Assembly (NCBI RefSeq): GCF_902506505.1 | Contig: NZ_LR733406.1 | Location: 2,876,228 to 2,940,227, forward strand | Source: Pseudomonas sp. 8AS | GTDB lineage: Bacteria; Pseudomonadota; Gammaproteobacteria; Pseudomonadales; Pseudomonadaceae | DNA: 64,000 nt | Direction of reading: 5' to 3' | Part shown: positions 44,834 through 54,201 of the stretch, in pieces | Position numbering within the stretch: position 1 is the stretch's first letter | How the letters are laid out: every line of letters begins with the position of its first letter | Program-made: the position numbers and the translations under genes | Notes under the pieces: model-generated | Seen by the model: only the letters and a program-made list of their open reading frames with translations | Databases searched by the model: none | Told to the model about the DNA's origin: nothing

Positions 44834-45124
44834 ATGTCGAAACCCTTTACCTATGCCCTGCTCCTTGCCGCCATGCTTGGCCTGGCCGCCTGCGAGAAGA
44901 CCCCGGAAGACAAGATGGAGTCGGCCAAGGAATCGGCATCCGAAGCCATGCAGTCGCTGGGTGACGCGGCCAAGGACACTGGCGCGGCCATCGAACAGAA
45001 AGCCGATCAGGTGATGGGCAGCGAGCCCACCACCGGCGAGAAAATCCAGGACGCGGCCGACGATGCAGCCGACGCCATTGAGGATGCCGGCAACGAAGCC
45101 AAGGACGCCGTCGACAACCAGTAA
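44834..45124 (+). CDS. Small Ala/Asp/Lys-rich lipoprotein
   Basis: A 96-residue precursor. The lipobox LAAC after a 19-residue signal peptide predicts a lipid-anchored protein. The mature part is low-complexity amphipathic helix (SAKESASEAMQSLGDAAKD..) with repeats like LEA/YtxH-type stress proteins. AAGGAG lies 8 bases before the ATG and a strong terminator follows, so it is a single-gene unit. Role unknown. Confidence 0.75.
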   Translation: MSKPFTYALLLAAMLGLAACEKTPEDKMESAKESASEAMQSLGDAAKDTGAAIEQKADQVMGSEPTTGEKIQDAADDAADAIEDAGNEAKDAVDNQ

Positions 45125-45134
45125 ACCCGCCCCA

Positions 45135-45164
45135 CGAAAAAGCCCGCGCAAGCGGGCTTTTTCG
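45135..45164. terminator. Bidirectional terminator
   Basis: CGAAAAAGCCCGC pairs with GCGGGCTTTTTCG around a GCAA loop. It serves the lipoprotein gene on the left and the MAPEG gene converging from the right. Confidence 0.9.
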
Positions 45165-45166
45165 TT

Positions 45167-45556
45167 TCAGGCCAGGGCCGGGCTGAGCATCAGCAGCAGG
45201 CTGCAGAGCAGGCCCACCACCCAGACCAGGCTGCGCTGCCAGTGCAGGTCAGCCCAATACAGCAGCAGATAGAGTACCCGCGCCACCACGAAGGTCACCG
45301 CCAGGATATTCACCAGCGAGCCATGGGTCTGGGTGACATGGGCCATCAGCACGCCCACGGCAAACAGCGGAAAGGCCTCGAAGCTGTTCTGGTGCGCCGC
45401 CAGTGCGCGTGCCCCGAAGCCTGTCAGCCGCGCCTGCTGGGCGCGCGGATGATGGTTGTCGTAGCCGCCTGCGGCATTCATTGCCTTGGCCACCGGGATC
45501 TTGGCCAGAAAGATCAGCAGCGCGCTGATCAGCACACACCAGAAAGGCAGGGTCAT
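45167..45556 (-). CDS. MAPEG-family membrane protein
   Basis: A 129-residue protein with four membrane helices and the MAPEG pattern: RAQQARLTGFGARALAAHQNSFEAFPLFAVGVL, with the conserved Arg/His/Asn/Glu stretch, then ARVLYLLLYWADL. Eukaryotic members conjugate glutathione; bacterial roles are unclear. The ATG has AAGGAG upstream and overlaps the DUF599 stop by 4 bases, which fixes the start. Confidence 0.82.
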   Translation of the reverse strand: MTLPFWCVLISALLIFLAKIPVAKAMNAAGGYDNHHPRAQQARLTGFGARALAAHQNSFEAFPLFAVGVLMAHVTQTHGSLVNILAVTFVVARVLYLLLYWADLHWQRSLVWVVGLLCSLLLMLSPALA

Positions 45557-46287
45557 TCGCTTCTCTCCTTGACCGGCTCCGGCAACGGAGCCTGGGTGTA
45601 CAGCATCACCTCCAGCACGTCGGAATGGAACTCGCGGTGATACAGCACCAGCACCACGCCCGCGGTAACCAGCATGAAAAACCAGGGATTGATGAACCAG
45701 GCCAGGATCGCCATGCCGAAATAGTAGGCACGCAAGCCCAGGTTGAACTGATTCGCAGCCATCGACACCACCTGCGCCGCCCGCGAGGCAAATGCCTTGC
45801 GTTCCGGCTCGGAGACATCGCGCTCGCCCAGCATCGGCGCCGACCCCACCAGGATCGCGGCGAAGTTGTACTGGCGCATGCACCAGCTGAAGGTGAAGAA
45901 GGCATAGACGAACACCACGGCCAGGCACAGCAGCTTGATCTCCGACCACTCGCGACTGACCGGCTGCACCAGCGGCAGATCCTCCAGCAACGAGACCGCC
46001 CGATCGGAAGCCCCCAGCACGGTGAGGATGCCGGCGAGGATGATCAGGGTGCTGGAGGCGAAGAAGGAGGCATTGCGCTCCAGATTGCCGATCACGTTGG
46101 CATCGGCGATGCGGTTATCGCGCAGCAACAGACGCCGCATCCAGTCTTCCCGATACAGGTGCAGGACGCTGGCCAGACAGGGCGTATCGCGACCCTTCCA
46201 GAGTGCATACTGGGTGTAGCCGCCCCAGCACAGCAGAAACCACAGCACCGCCAGCAGGTGCGGCAAATAAGGCGCATTGATCGACAT
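45553..46287 (-). CDS. DUF599 membrane protein
   Basis: A 244-residue protein with four or five membrane helices and the DUF599 hallmarks: WFLLCWGGYTQYA, REDWMRRLLLRDNRIADAN, NLERNASFFASSTLIILAG and FSWCMRQYNFAAILVGSAP. Function unknown. It forms a two-gene unit with the MAPEG gene. Confidence 0.82.
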   Translation of the reverse strand: MSINAPYLPHLLAVLWFLLCWGGYTQYALWKGRDTPCLASVLHLYREDWMRRLLLRDNRIADANVIGNLERNASFFASSTLIILAGILTVLGASDRAVSLLEDLPLVQPVSREWSEIKLLCLAVVFVYAFFTFSWCMRQYNFAAILVGSAPMLGERDVSEPERKAFASRAAQVVSMAANQFNLGLRAYYFGMAILAWFINPWFFMLVTAGVVLVLYHREFHSDVLEVMLYTQAPLPEPVKERSE

Positions 46288-46506
46288 GCCGACTCCTCAT
46301 GATCCAGCGCCCGATTATAGCCAGCGAGCCTGCGGCGGATGACGACGCAATTCGGCGTGACGCACAGCGAGTCAGTGGGTCGCGAGCTTCTCTGCCCGCA
46401 CAATCGTGAAGCAGTTCACGCCGATGCGCTGAATGCCAGCGCAGGGCAAGAACCAGAGCCAGAAACGACTACACCCGCATAAGCGGGCGTAGTGGGGAAA
46501 ATTCGA

Positions 46507-46593
46507 TGGTGCCCGAAGCCGGACTCGAACCGGCATGCCATTGCTGGCGAGGGATTTTAAGTCCCCTGCGTCTACCGATTTCGCCATTCGGGC
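46507..46593 (-). tRNA. tRNA-Leu (TAA)
   Basis: An 87-base cloverleaf with a long variable arm and encoded CCA. The acceptor stem is GCCCGAA / TTCGGGC, the anticodon loop CTTAAAA gives TAA, and the T arm contains GGTTCGAGTCC. Confidence 0.95.
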
Positions 46594-46676
46594 GGTAGCG
46601 CTGTGAAGCGAGGGCTGGACTATATACAGCCCTCAGAGTCCCTGCAAGGCAGCTGGCAGTCAATCGACAGCAAAGA

Positions 46677-46712
46677 AAAAGCCCCGTAGATCAGCGATCT
46701 ACGGGGCTTTTC
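46677..46712 (-). terminator. Strong stem-loop between tRNA-Cys and tRNA-Leu
   Basis: AAAAAGCCCCGTAGATC pairs with GATCTACGGGGCTTTT around a 3-base loop. It looks like a terminator in both directions, yet lies within the Gly-Cys-Leu tRNA cluster, so tRNA-Leu may be transcribed separately or by read-through. Confidence 0.75.
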
Positions 46713-46717
46713 AAGAT

Positions 46718-46791
46718 TGGAGGCCGATACCGGAATCGAACCGATGTACGCGGATTTGCAATCCGCTGCATAACCACTCTGCTAATCGGCC
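46718..46791 (-). tRNA. tRNA-Cys (GCA)
   Basis: A 74-base cloverleaf with encoded CCA; acceptor GGCCGAT / ATCGGCC, anticodon loop TTGCAAA giving GCA, T arm GGTTCGATTCC. Confidence 0.95.
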
Positions 46792-46834
46792 TCAAACGAA
46801 GACGCCGCAAGAAGCGGCGTCAACGTCAACAAAC

Positions 46835-46910
<76 letters not shown>

Positions 46911-46975
46911 GTCTTGGTGACGGGCGCCATTCTATACTTTCAGAACGAGCCGTCAACCCCTTGATTCAAAAAAGT

Positions 46976-47536
46976 TTATTTCTTTTCCGCAGTGATGCTG
47001 AGATGCGGCCAGGCGGCCAGCAAGTACTGCAGCATCGACCACAGGGTCAGGGCCGCCGCGACGATCAGCAGCGCAAAGCCCAGGCCCACCCAGAATGTCA
47101 GCAGCGGCGGATTGGCCAGCAGGATGACCAGCGCCACCATCTGCGCCGCCGTCTTCCACTTGCCCAGGTTGGACACCGCCACATGCGCCCGTGCACCCAG
47201 CTCGGCCATCCACTCGCGCAGCGCCGAGACCACGATCTCGCGACCGATGATGATCACCGCCGGCAGGGTCAGCCAGAAGCTGGCGTGTTCCTCCACCAGC
47301 AGCACCAGCGCCACGGCCACCATCAGTTTGTCCGCCACCGGGTCGAGGAAGGCGCCGAACGGCGTGCTCTGCTCCCAGCGCCGCGCCAGGTAGCCATCGA
47401 ACCAGTCGGTGATCGCCGCCAGGGCGAATACACCGCTGGCCGCCAGATAGCTCCAAGAGAAGGGTAGATAGAACAGCAGGATGATGACCGGAATCAGCAG
47501 GACACGCAGAACGGTGAGCAGGTTTGGGATATTCAT
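46976..47536 (-). CDS. pgsA: CDP-diacylglycerol-glycerol-3-phosphate 3-phosphatidyltransferase
   Basis: A 186-residue membrane enzyme that makes phosphatidylglycerol-phosphate. The CDP-alcohol phosphotransferase motif is [27 protein letters not shown] (D-G-x2-A-R-x8-G-x3-D-x3-D) at about residues 43-69. The ATG at 47536 gives the family start [11 protein letters not shown]; a GTG three codons upstream is possible. Confidence 0.95.
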   Translation of the reverse strand: MNIPNLLTVLRVLLIPVIILLFYLPFSWSYLAASGVFALAAITDWFDGYLARRWEQSTPFGAFLDPVADKLMVAVALVLLVEEHASFWLTLPAVIIIGREIVVSALREWMAELGARAHVAVSNLGKWKTAAQMVALVILLANPPLLTFWVGLGFALLIVAAALTLWSMLQYLLAAWPHLSITAEKK

Positions 47537-47569
47537 CGGGACCACAGGCCAGCGAGTTGAAGCGGCATT

Positions 47570-49408
47570 CTACTCGCTGTGCAGGGCCGCATAAATCGAC
47601 TCGGCGAGCTTTTTGCTGATCCCCGGCGCCTTGGCGATTTCCTCGATGCTGGCGCGGTTCAGTTCCTGCAGGCCGCCGAAGTGCTTGAGCAGTTCGCGCC
47701 GACGCTTGGGCCCGATGCCCGCGACATCTTCCAGGCTGGAAGTACGCCGCGCCTTGCCGCGCCGCGCGCGATGCCCGGTGATGGCGAAGCGGTGCGCCTC
47801 GTCGCGGATCTGCTGGATCAGGTGCAGCGCGGGGGAGTCCGCCGGCAAGGTGAACTCGTGCTCGGCGTCGTTGAGATAGAGAAGCTCCATGCCCGGCTTG
47901 CGCGTCACGCCCTTGGCCACGCCGAGCAGGATCAGCTCGGGCACCGCCAGCTCCTGCAGCACCTCGCGGGCCATGGCCATCTGCCCCTTCCCGCCGTCGA
48001 CCAGGAGGATGTCCGGCAGCTTGCCCTCGCCCTCCTTGAGCTTGCTGAAGCGCCGGGTCAGCGCCTGGTGCATCGCCGCGTAATCGTCACCGGCCGTCAC
48101 CCCCTCGATGTTGTAGCGTCGGTAGTCGGACTTGAGCGGCCCCTCGGGGCCGAACACCACGCAGGAGGCCACGGTCGCCTCGCCGCTGGAATGGCTGATG
48201 TCGTAGCACTCCAGGCGCTGCGGCGGCTCATCCAGGTCGAGCGCCTCGGCCAGGGCCTCGAAGCGCGCCGCCACATGCTGCCGATTGGCCAGGCGCGCCC
48301 CCAGGGCCTGCTCGGCATTGGTCACCGCCAGCTGCTGCCAGCGCGCCCGCGTGCCGCGCACCCGATGGCTGATCGACAGCTCGCGCCCGCGCAGCTCGCC
48401 CAGGGCCGCCGCCAGGGTCGGTAAGTCCTCGTGCAGCACGTTGACGATCAGCTCACTGGGCAGATCGCGCTCATGACTGGACAGGTAGTACTGGGCGAGG
48501 AAGGCCGCCAGCACGGCGCCGCCCTCCTCCTCGATGCCCACCTGGGGGAAGAAGTTCTTGCTGCCCAGCACCCGCCCACCGCGCACGCTGATCAGGTGCA
48601 CGCAGGCGCCGCCGGGGTTGACCATGGCGGCAACCACGTCCACATCGCCGGTGCCGCCCTCCATGCTCTGCTGGTCCTGCACGCGGCGCAGCAGAGCGAT
48701 CTGATCGCGCAGCTCGGCAGCGCGCTCGAACTCCAGGTTCAGCGCCGCCTTCTCCATGCCGGCCGACAGCTCATCGGTCAGCGCGCTGCTGCGCCCCTCG
48801 AGGAACATCACCGAATGGCGCACGTCCTCGGCATATTCCGCGGGCTCGACCAACCCGACGCAGGGCCCCTTGCAGCGCTTGATCTGGTACTGCAGGCAGG
48901 GCCGGGTGCGGTTCTTGAAATAGCTGTCCTCGCACTGGCGCACCAGAAAGGTCTTCTGCAGCAGGTTGAGGCTCTCGCGGATCGCCCCGGCGCTGGGGTA
49001 CGGGCCGAAGTAGCGGCCCTTCTCCTTCTTCGCCCCGCGATGAATGCCCAGGCGCGGGAACTCGCCATCGGACAGCAGCACATAGGGATAGGACTTGTCG
49101 TCGCGCAGGAGGATGTTGTACGGCGGCCGCCACTGCTTGATCAGCGTCTGCTCAAGCAGCAGCGCCTCGGTCTCGTTGGCGGTGATGGTGGTTTCGACCT
49201 GCGCGATGCGCGCCACCAGGGCCGCCGTCTTCGGCGCCAGGCCGGTCTTGCGGAAATAGCTGGCCAGGCGCTTCTTCAGGTTGGAGGCCTTGCCGACGTA
49301 GAGCAGCTTGGCCTCGCCGTCGAACATCCGGTACACGCCGGGGCGGCCACTGCAGGTGGCGAGGAAGGCACTCGGATCGAAAGGCACGGCGGAACTGGAA
49401 GCGGTCAT
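47570..49408 (-). CDS. uvrC: Excinuclease ABC subunit C
   Basis: A 612-residue nucleotide-excision repair nuclease. The N-terminal GIY-YIG domain starts [21 protein letters not shown]; the UVR motif for UvrB binding is near 205-240; the RNase-H-like nuclease holds ECYDISH and LLVDGGKGQ; and two HhH motifs end the protein ([19 protein letters not shown]). Start chosen at 49408 by family length; an ATG six codons upstream is also possible, and neither has a clear ribosome site. Lies between gacA and pgsA as in other pseudomonads. Confidence 0.95.
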   Translation of the reverse strand: MTASSSAVPFDPSAFLATCSGRPGVYRMFDGEAKLLYVGKASNLKKRLASYFRKTGLAPKTAALVARIAQVETTITANETEALLLEQTLIKQWRPPYNILLRDDKSYPYVLLSDGEFPRLGIHRGAKKEKGRYFGPYPSAGAIRESLNLLQKTFLVRQCEDSYFKNRTRPCLQYQIKRCKGPCVGLVEPAEYAEDVRHSVMFLEGRSSALTDELSAGMEKAALNLEFERAAELRDQIALLRRVQDQQSMEGGTGDVDVVAAMVNPGGACVHLISVRGGRVLGSKNFFPQVGIEEEGGAVLAAFLAQYYLSSHERDLPSELIVNVLHEDLPTLAAALGELRGRELSISHRVRGTRARWQQLAVTNAEQALGARLANRQHVAARFEALAEALDLDEPPQRLECYDISHSSGEATVASCVVFGPEGPLKSDYRRYNIEGVTAGDDYAAMHQALTRRFSKLKEGEGKLPDILLVDGGKGQMAMAREVLQELAVPELILLGVAKGVTRKPGMELLYLNDAEHEFTLPADSPALHLIQQIRDEAHRFAITGHRARRGKARRTSSLEDVAGIGPKRRRELLKHFGGLQELNRASIEEIAKAPGISKKLAESIYAALHSE

Positions 49409-49489
49409 CGGAAGTGACAGGGGCAATGGCTGGGGAGAGACAGTTTACGTCCGCGCCGCGCCTTGCCGAAGCCCTTTGCGTGCACGCGA

Positions 49490-50134
49490 TCAGCTAATGG
49501 CATCGACCATGCCGTGACGCACGGCCAGCAGCGCCAGCTCCACATCGCTGGCGATGTCGAGCTTCTCGTAGATGCGGTAGCGATAGGTGTTCACCGTCTT
49601 CGGCGACAGGCACAGCTTGTCGGAGATGGTCTGCACCTTCTGGCAGTTGGCGATCATCAGGGCGATCTGGATTTCCCGCTCGGACAGCAGGTCGAACGGC
49701 GAACCGCTGCTGTTCGGCTGGAACGACTTCAGGGCCAGCTGCTGGGCGATCTGCGAGCTGATGTAGCGCTGCCCGGCAAAGCCCATGCGGATCGCCTGGA
49801 CCATCTCCTCCAGCGCCGCGCCCTTGGTCAGGTAGCCGGCGGCACCGGCCTGCAGCAGGCGGGTCGGAAACAGGTCGTCGTCGCAGGCGGTCACGGCGAT
49901 GACTTTCAGGTCGGGGTAACTGCGCAGCAGTTTGCGCGTGGCTTCCAAGCCGCCGATGCCCGGCATCTTGACGTCCATCAGCACGACATCCGGCTTGAGT
50001 TCGCGGACTTTCTGCAGCGCCGCCTCACCGGAGTCCGCCTGCCCGATCACCTGCAGGCCGTCGATATCGGCCAGCATGCGGGTAATGCCCATTCGAACCA
50101 GATCGTGGTCATCGACCACCAGCACCTTAATCAA
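49490..50134 (-). CDS. gacA: Response regulator GacA
   Basis: A 214-residue NarL/FixJ-type regulator, the output of the GacS/GacA system controlling small regulatory RNAs and secondary metabolism. The receiver begins IKVLVVDDHDLVRMG, with phospho-Asp in VLMDVKMPGIGG and Lys in YLTKGA; the LuxR-type HTH has LSEREIQIALMIANCQKVQTISDKLCLSPKTVNTYR. It starts with TTG, preceded by GAGGTG 5-6 bases away, the start usual for this gene. An upstream ATG at 50170 would add 12 residues. Confidence 0.96.
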   Translation of the reverse strand: MIKVLVVDDHDLVRMGITRMLADIDGLQVIGQADSGEAALQKVRELKPDVVLMDVKMPGIGGLEATRKLLRSYPDLKVIAVTACDDDLFPTRLLQAGAAGYLTKGAALEEMVQAIRMGFAGQRYISSQIAQQLALKSFQPNSSGSPFDLLSEREIQIALMIANCQKVQTISDKLCLSPKTVNTYRYRIYEKLDIASDVELALLAVRHGMVDAIS

Positions 50135-50398
50135 GCGACACCTCGCTGTAACCCACTGCCGTACGCGCAACGCATGAAGCTTGGCGCAACCACGTCAGAA
50201 AGCAAACGCCAGAAAACCGTGCTTGGCGATGAGCCACGCCACAGCGGATGGAAGCGCAACTCACGCGCTGTGCGGGCGTCGGATTCTACTGGAGACCTTT
50301 CCGGCTGTTCCAGTGGGCGCTGTAAAAAGACCGGACAGGCGAGTGCAGATTCTGTAAAGATCTTGAAACAGTCGGGGCAGGCAGGCAAGCGTGGAACT

Positions 50399-50725
50399 TC
50401 AGAGATCTTCCGGATGGTCGATCAGGCCTTCCAGATCGGCGCGCACCAGCGCGCGCTGGTCGAGCTTGTGGCGGGCAGCCTCCGGGAGTTCGGTGTACTG
50501 GATGACGCCATGATCGATGAGGATGTACAGCACATCCTCGAGTACGCGGATCATGTCCAGATCGGACTGGCGCAGCTGATCCAGCTTGCTTTTGACCTCC
50601 ATGCGCACGCCCAGCCAGCGCTGCAGCTCGGGGCTCTCGACCGCCAGGGAATCGCTCATGCCCTCGAACGGATCGTATTCGACTCGCAGAATCCGCCCTT
50701 CGCCATCGCGCTGCACATACACCAT
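50399..50725 (-). CDS. Conserved small protein found upstream of gacA
   Basis: A 108-residue soluble, acidic protein: MVYVQRDGEGRILRVEYDPFEGMSD.., then helices RQSDLDMIRVLEDVLYILIDHGVIQYTELPEAARHKLDQRA. It is a pseudomonad protein sometimes labelled tryptophan-synthase-beta-like, a name with no functional basis. AAGGA 5 bases before the ATG at 50725 supports this start over two upstream ATGs. The 264 bases down to gacA hold no other gene. Confidence 0.65.
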   Translation of the reverse strand: MVYVQRDGEGRILRVEYDPFEGMSDSLAVESPELQRWLGVRMEVKSKLDQLRQSDLDMIRVLEDVLYILIDHGVIQYTELPEAARHKLDQRALVRADLEGLIDHPEDL

Positions 50726-50839
50726 GGAATCCTTGCCTTTCATATCGCTTTCGCCAGTTACCCAACTATGCAAGTTTGCGCCAAACAAGCCAAGGCCCAT
50801 ATTGATGCTCGGCAATGACCGTGGTTCCTCGGCCCGCCC

Positions 50840-51883
50840 TCAGGACAACAGGCTGACCACGCCAAAACGATTCAGGTTGGATTGCGCCAGCACCATATGG
50901 CTGACCGCCGCATAACTGGGTCCGCCACCGCGTAGTAAGTTGTAGAGGCTGCCGGTAAATTCCGCGGCCCACTGTTTCTCCCCCTTGTCGGCATGGCGCT
51001 GGAGAAAGTCGCGGATCTCCTGCTGGCGATGGGCAATCTGTTCGCGCAGTGCGGCGATCCGGTCCAGTGACTGCACCACCGAATCCAGCACCCGGCGCAG
51101 CTCGCGCTGATCGTCCGGATTGACGCTGGCCGGCAAGCGCAACTGCTCGTCTTCATGGCTTTGCAGGCGAGTGAGCCCCCCCTTGGCAAACAGATTGCCG
51201 CCGCCCTGCACCGCCAGCACACCCTTGAGTTCACTCCACAGGCTTTCCGCCGCGGAGAACTTGAGAGCACCGCCGTTTTCCAGTTCGATACGAATGCCGG
51301 CCTGACCAAGACTGGAATTGAAGCGGCCCAACACCTGCTGCTCCGACAGGCCCTCCTCCAGCACCACCGCCAACGGCTCGGCCAGTTTGCGTCCGGCGCT
51401 GAACAGCAGCGTTTCCGCCCCTGCCTGCTGCACGCGCTCGATCGACTCCAAGCCTTCGAGGCTGAAATGGGCGCGCACCGGCTCATGCAGATGCAGTTTG
51501 AAACGCGCATCCAGTGCCTGCCCGGAACGTTGCGCGCGCTCCTCCAACAGGCTGCGTGCACATTCCAGGGCGGCTTGCAGCTCACCGCTGTCCTTGGCCA
51601 CCCGACTGCCGCCCAGTTGTCGACTGAGCGACAGCTTGAGCAGGCCCAGACGCGCCGCCAGATCGGCTAGGTAGCCGTCGGCCGACTGCATGGAGGTCAG
51701 CTGCTGGTTGAGCTGCAGACTGAAACTGGCACTGCGTTCGCTGCGCTCAGCAACCGCCGGGGCGGCCAGCTTGGTCTCGACGTCCGCCTTGCGCGAGCGA
51801 GCGGTAGCCGGCAGGGCCTGGGTTTGCCGCCGCTCCTGCGGATTGACGGCGGTGACGACCGGTAGCTGCTTGTCTACTTTCAT
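50840..51883 (-). CDS. Hook-associated-like protein at the lafW position
   Basis: A 347-residue protein following flgL by 11 bases and probably last in the operon. It has no signal peptide; helical N- and C-terminal regions (QLNQQLTSMQSADGYLADLAARLG near 58; LDSVVQSLDRIAALREQIAHRQQEIRDFL near 265) flank a middle part whose FNSSLGQAGIRIELENGGALKFSA resembles the flagellin/hook IN motif. In enterobacterial Flag-2 loci the gene after lfgL, lafW, is described as a putative hook-associated protein. Position and the IN-like motif support the same role; sequence identity to LafW was not tested. Confidence 0.55.
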   Translation of the reverse strand: MKVDKQLPVVTAVNPQERRQTQALPATARSRKADVETKLAAPAVAERSERSASFSLQLNQQLTSMQSADGYLADLAARLGLLKLSLSRQLGGSRVAKDSGELQAALECARSLLEERAQRSGQALDARFKLHLHEPVRAHFSLEGLESIERVQQAGAETLLFSAGRKLAEPLAVVLEEGLSEQQVLGRFNSSLGQAGIRIELENGGALKFSAAESLWSELKGVLAVQGGGNLFAKGGLTRLQSHEDEQLRLPASVNPDDQRELRRVLDSVVQSLDRIAALREQIAHRQQEIRDFLQRHADKGEKQWAAEFTGSLYNLLRGGGPSYAAVSHMVLAQSNLNRFGVVSLLS

Positions 51884-51894
51884 CGCGCGAATCC

Positions 51895-52809
51895 TTACAG
51901 CAGGCCGAACAGCGACAGTTCATGAATCTTCAGATAGGTCTTCTGCGTGGCCTGCAACGAGAGCTGGTAGTTGTTCAGATCAATCGTCGCGCCCGCGTAG
52001 TCGAGGCGCGACAGCTCGCCTTCGATCTTCTGATTGACCAGCGCCACCTCGCCATTGCTGTCGTTGAGCAGGCTCAGGGTGTTCTGCCGACCGCCCAGCT
52101 CGCTGACGGTTCCCAGCAGCTTGCCATGGGACGCATCCAGGTGGCCCAGGGTGTCGCGGATCTCCTGCAACACCGCCGGATCGCCGGCGACCAGGCCAGG
52201 CGCCTTGAGGGTTGCAACCAGGCCATGCAGGGCGTTGAGCAGGTCCATGTTGCCACCGAAAATCTCCAGCGCCGTGACGTTCTCGTCCATCAGTACGCCA
52301 TTGGCCACAGCCGCCTGGCGATGCTTGGCGTTACCGGTGGCCAGGTAGGTATCGCTCAGCGCATCGAAGGTCAGCGCCGGGCGCTCGGTCCAGGTGCCGG
52401 AAAACAGGTAGCGCCCCTCCTCGTCCTGCACGTTGATGAAACTGGCGATGGTCTCTTCCAGGCTGCCCAGCTCGCCGCCCATGGCCGCCAGGTCTTCGCT
52501 GGCGTTGGAGCCGTTGGCCGCCCACAGCAGCAGGTCACGTACCTGCAGCAGGGTGTCGGAGATGGAGGTCAGGTTGACTTCCTGGGTCGACAGGTTGCCC
52601 GAGACGTTGCGGATGTTGCTGTGGTACTGCGCCAGACTGGCCTCCTCGCGCTGCACGCGAAGGATGCGCACACTGGCGATCGGATCGTCCGAGGGCACCA
52701 GAATGCGCTTGCCGCTGGACATCTGCTGCATCAGCTTGGCCAGTTCCTCGGCATTGCGATTCATCGAGCCATGCATGGTGGCGACGATCTGCGAGTTGGT
52801 GATGCGCAT
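51895..52809 (-). CDS. flgL: Flagellar hook-filament junction protein FlgL (lateral type)
   Basis: A 304-residue HAP3. The flagellin-like N-terminus is MRITNSQIVATMHGSMNRN, with LAKLMQQMSSGKRI and PSDDPIASVRILRVQREEA; the C-terminal coiled region ends LDYAGATIDLNNYQLSLQATQKTYLKI. It joins hook to filament. It lies 24 bases after flgK. Confidence 0.88.
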   Translation of the reverse strand: MRITNSQIVATMHGSMNRNAEELAKLMQQMSSGKRILVPSDDPIASVRILRVQREEASLAQYHSNIRNVSGNLSTQEVNLTSISDTLLQVRDLLLWAANGSNASEDLAAMGGELGSLEETIASFINVQDEEGRYLFSGTWTERPALTFDALSDTYLATGNAKHRQAAVANGVLMDENVTALEIFGGNMDLLNALHGLVATLKAPGLVAGDPAVLQEIRDTLGHLDASHGKLLGTVSELGGRQNTLSLLNDSNGEVALVNQKIEGELSRLDYAGATIDLNNYQLSLQATQKTYLKIHELSLFGLL

Positions 52810-52833
52810 CCTGATTCCCCTTGAAGGCTTCGC

Positions 52834-54201
52834 TTAGAAGGAAGCCAGCATCTCTTCGAAAATGTCCCGGGCGGTGGCGATGACCTTCATGTTGGCCTGA
52901 TAGGCCTGCTGATAGGTCATCAGACTGACCGCTTCTTCATCCAGGTTCACCGCGCTGACGCTGTCGCGCTGAGCCTGAGCCTGCTGGGTCACGGCGGTGG
53001 TGGCCTGCAGGTCGGCCTTGCTCTGCCGGCTGTCGCTGGCGACCCGGCCGAGCAGGCTGGCGTAGGCATCGTTGAGAGTAAAACTGCTGCCATTGAGGGT
53101 AATGCCCTGGTTCTTCAACCCCAGCAGTGCCAGCAGGTTGGTGTTGTTGCCCTGCTCGTCGGCAGCGCCCGAGAACGCCAGTTGCTCGGCCGTGAGGTTT
53201 TCCACCTTGAGCATCTGCGTGGTGCTGTTCGGGTCATAGGTGAACAGCGCCTGGCCCGGGTTGCCGGCCAGATCGAAGCCCCCCGTCATGACCCCGTTGA
53301 CCATCTGCGCCAGTTGCTCGGCCATCTGGTGCAAGGCGTCCTGCATCGGGCGCAGGGCGTCGTATTCACTGCTGTAGATGCCGCCCAGGGCACCACCGAA
53401 GCTGTCCTGGCGCAGCGGGAACTGGGTGCCGGCGAAGGCCAGGGAAATCGTCTGCTGGTTGCTCGCATCCAGGGTCAGGTCGAGGCGCGCCGCCGTAGCA
53501 CCGACCACCAGCGGCTGGCCGTTGGCCAGGGCAATGGTGTAGGAACCATCAGCCACTTCATTGATGCGCAGCTTGGCAAAGCGACTGAGCTGCTGGGTCA
53601 GCGCCTCGCGCTGGTCGCGCAGGGCATTGCTGTCACCCTTGACCGATTCGGTCTCGATGATCTGCCGGTTGAGTTCGGCGATATTGCCGATCAGCCCATT
53701 GGTTTCATCGACCATCGCCTGGCGCTGTTCCTTGAGCGCATCGATCTGCGCCTGGATGTTGCTGTTCAGGCTGTTGAAACGCTGCGCCAGGTTGCGCGCC
53801 TCGCTGAGCACCTGCTGGCGCAGGGCCAGGGAGCTGGGCGTCGGGCTGGCTTCGCTGAGCGCGGCGAAGAGCTGGTCGAGGCCGACACTGATGCTCGACC
53901 CTTCGCCGCCCATCAGGCCCTCCAGGGCGCTCAGGTATTGCTGATTGCTCTCGAAGAAGCGCTGCTCGGTGTTGGCCCGCCACAACTGCTGGGAAAGAAA
54001 CTCGTCGGAGACCCGACGGATACTGCTGACCTCGACGCCGCCACCGGCGTTCAGCGCACTGCTGCCGGCCCGCGAGGCGAACAGCGGATTGAGTCGGCTG
54101 AATCCGGGGGTATTGATATTGGCGATGTTCTGCCCGGTACTGGCGAGGGCCGTCTGCGCGGCATGCACGCCGCTGTAGGCGATCTGGCTTAGGGTACTCA
54201 A
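52834..54201 (-). CDS. flgK: Flagellar hook-associated protein FlgK
   Basis: A 455-residue HAP1. The N-terminal rod/hook motif is LSQIAYSGVHAAQTALASTGQNIANINTPGFSRL, and the C-terminus has the family ending (LDEEAVSLMTYQQAYQANMKVIATARDIFEEML). It is shorter than many polar FlgK proteins, consistent with a lateral set. It overlaps flgJ by 4 bases. Confidence 0.92.
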   Translation of the reverse strand: MSTLSQIAYSGVHAAQTALASTGQNIANINTPGFSRLNPLFASRAGSSALNAGGGVEVSSIRRVSDEFLSQQLWRANTEQRFFESNQQYLSALEGLMGGEGSSISVGLDQLFAALSEASPTPSSLALRQQVLSEARNLAQRFNSLNSNIQAQIDALKEQRQAMVDETNGLIGNIAELNRQIIETESVKGDSNALRDQREALTQQLSRFAKLRINEVADGSYTIALANGQPLVVGATAARLDLTLDASNQQTISLAFAGTQFPLRQDSFGGALGGIYSSEYDALRPMQDALHQMAEQLAQMVNGVMTGGFDLAGNPGQALFTYDPNSTTQMLKVENLTAEQLAFSGAADEQGNNTNLLALLGLKNQGITLNGSSFTLNDAYASLLGRVASDSRQSKADLQATTAVTQQAQAQRDSVSAVNLDEEAVSLMTYQQAYQANMKVIATARDIFEEMLASF

